Under the pieces are notes generated by a model, which was given only the letters and a program-made list of their open reading frames with translations, made no database searches and was not told where the DNA came from. Below, piece by piece: positions 63,944 through 64,000 of a DNA stretch of 64,000 nt. A program made the translations under genes and the position numbers. Every line of letters begins with the position of its first letter. Position 1 is the first letter of the stretch. The DNA is taken from positions 1 through 64,000 of the forward strand of contig NZ_JABGCL010000009.1 of NCBI RefSeq assembly GCF_019800005.1, given 5' to 3'. Source of the DNA: Geminicoccus harenae. Lineage in GTDB: Bacteria; Pseudomonadota; Alphaproteobacteria; Geminicoccales; Geminicoccaceae.

Positions 63944-64000
63944 TCACGCGGAATCGGCCAGGGCCACCGCCGTCGCATGCACCGGCCGCTGCTGCCTGGG
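63944..64000 (-). CDS. C-terminal end of a gene entering from the right edge
   Basis: A minus-strand frame open to the right window edge ends in TGA (63946-63944). The last visible residues are PRQQRPVHATAVALADSA. This looks like coding sequence in codon use, but 18 residues are too few to name a family. Its 3' end is followed by a perfect hairpin. Confidence 0.45.
   Translation of the reverse strand, partial: PRQQRPVHATAVALADSA

Overview
The window is very GC-rich except for a short AT-rich island at the left edge. Gene content (MocR/EamA pair, a cytoplasmic-type formate dehydrogenase cluster with DUF3305/DUF3306/DUF6352 proteins, a phasin-like protein, a DUF768-like protein, a large Gly-rich autotransporter) points to an alphaproteobacterium, probably in the Rhodospirillales/Geminicoccales part of the class. 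That placement is inference; no rRNA or tRNA is present to confirm it.

Layout. 1-1200: the end of an IS3-family element, then an AT-rich island with one gene split by an in-frame TAA. 1245-3625: a DMT-type exporter and a divergent MocR regulator with a perfect palindrome between them. 4009-13270 (minus): a tightly overlapping five-gene operon encoding a membrane-anchored trypsin-like protease, a one-TM protein with a DUF2135-like C-terminal domain (SrfA position), an SrfB-type actin/Hsp70-fold ATPase, an SrfC-type P-loop GTPase-like protein and a tail-anchored protein. This is the most promising poorly described system here. 13623-18109: small stress and housekeeping genes (lipoprotein, Hsp20, phasin-like, MFS exporter, rhodanese). 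18422-25123: one autotransporter of about 2,230 residues with about 20 Gly-rich repeats. 25207-33456: phosphatase, L-idonate dehydrogenase-like enzyme, phosphoketolase, glycogen phosphorylase and two small exported or membrane proteins.

33504-53854 is a coherent formate dehydrogenase island. It holds the structural genes (catalytic, Fe-S, cytochrome b), a Tat-signal small protein, a TorD-like chaperone, DUF3306, DUF3305, DUF6352 and a lipoate-ligase-like protein. It also holds a large polyferredoxin, a TusA-like protein, three MoeA-family proteins (one degenerate, one fused to a periplasmic-binding-protein-like domain, one canonical), MobA, FdhD, a ModE/LysR-like regulator with the same kind of ligand domain, and a tungstate ABC transporter (TupBCA). 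Together these suggest a cysteine-type FDH whose metal supply (Mo or W) is locally controlled.

53918-58893 is a cobalamin riboswitch followed by a TonB-dependent receptor and a BtuFCD-type ABC system, in an operon with 4-nt overlaps. 59113-64000 holds a GT-C glycosyltransferase, a convergent terminator hairpin, an ABC exporter, a clan GH-A glycosidase-like protein and the last codons of a gene entering from the right.
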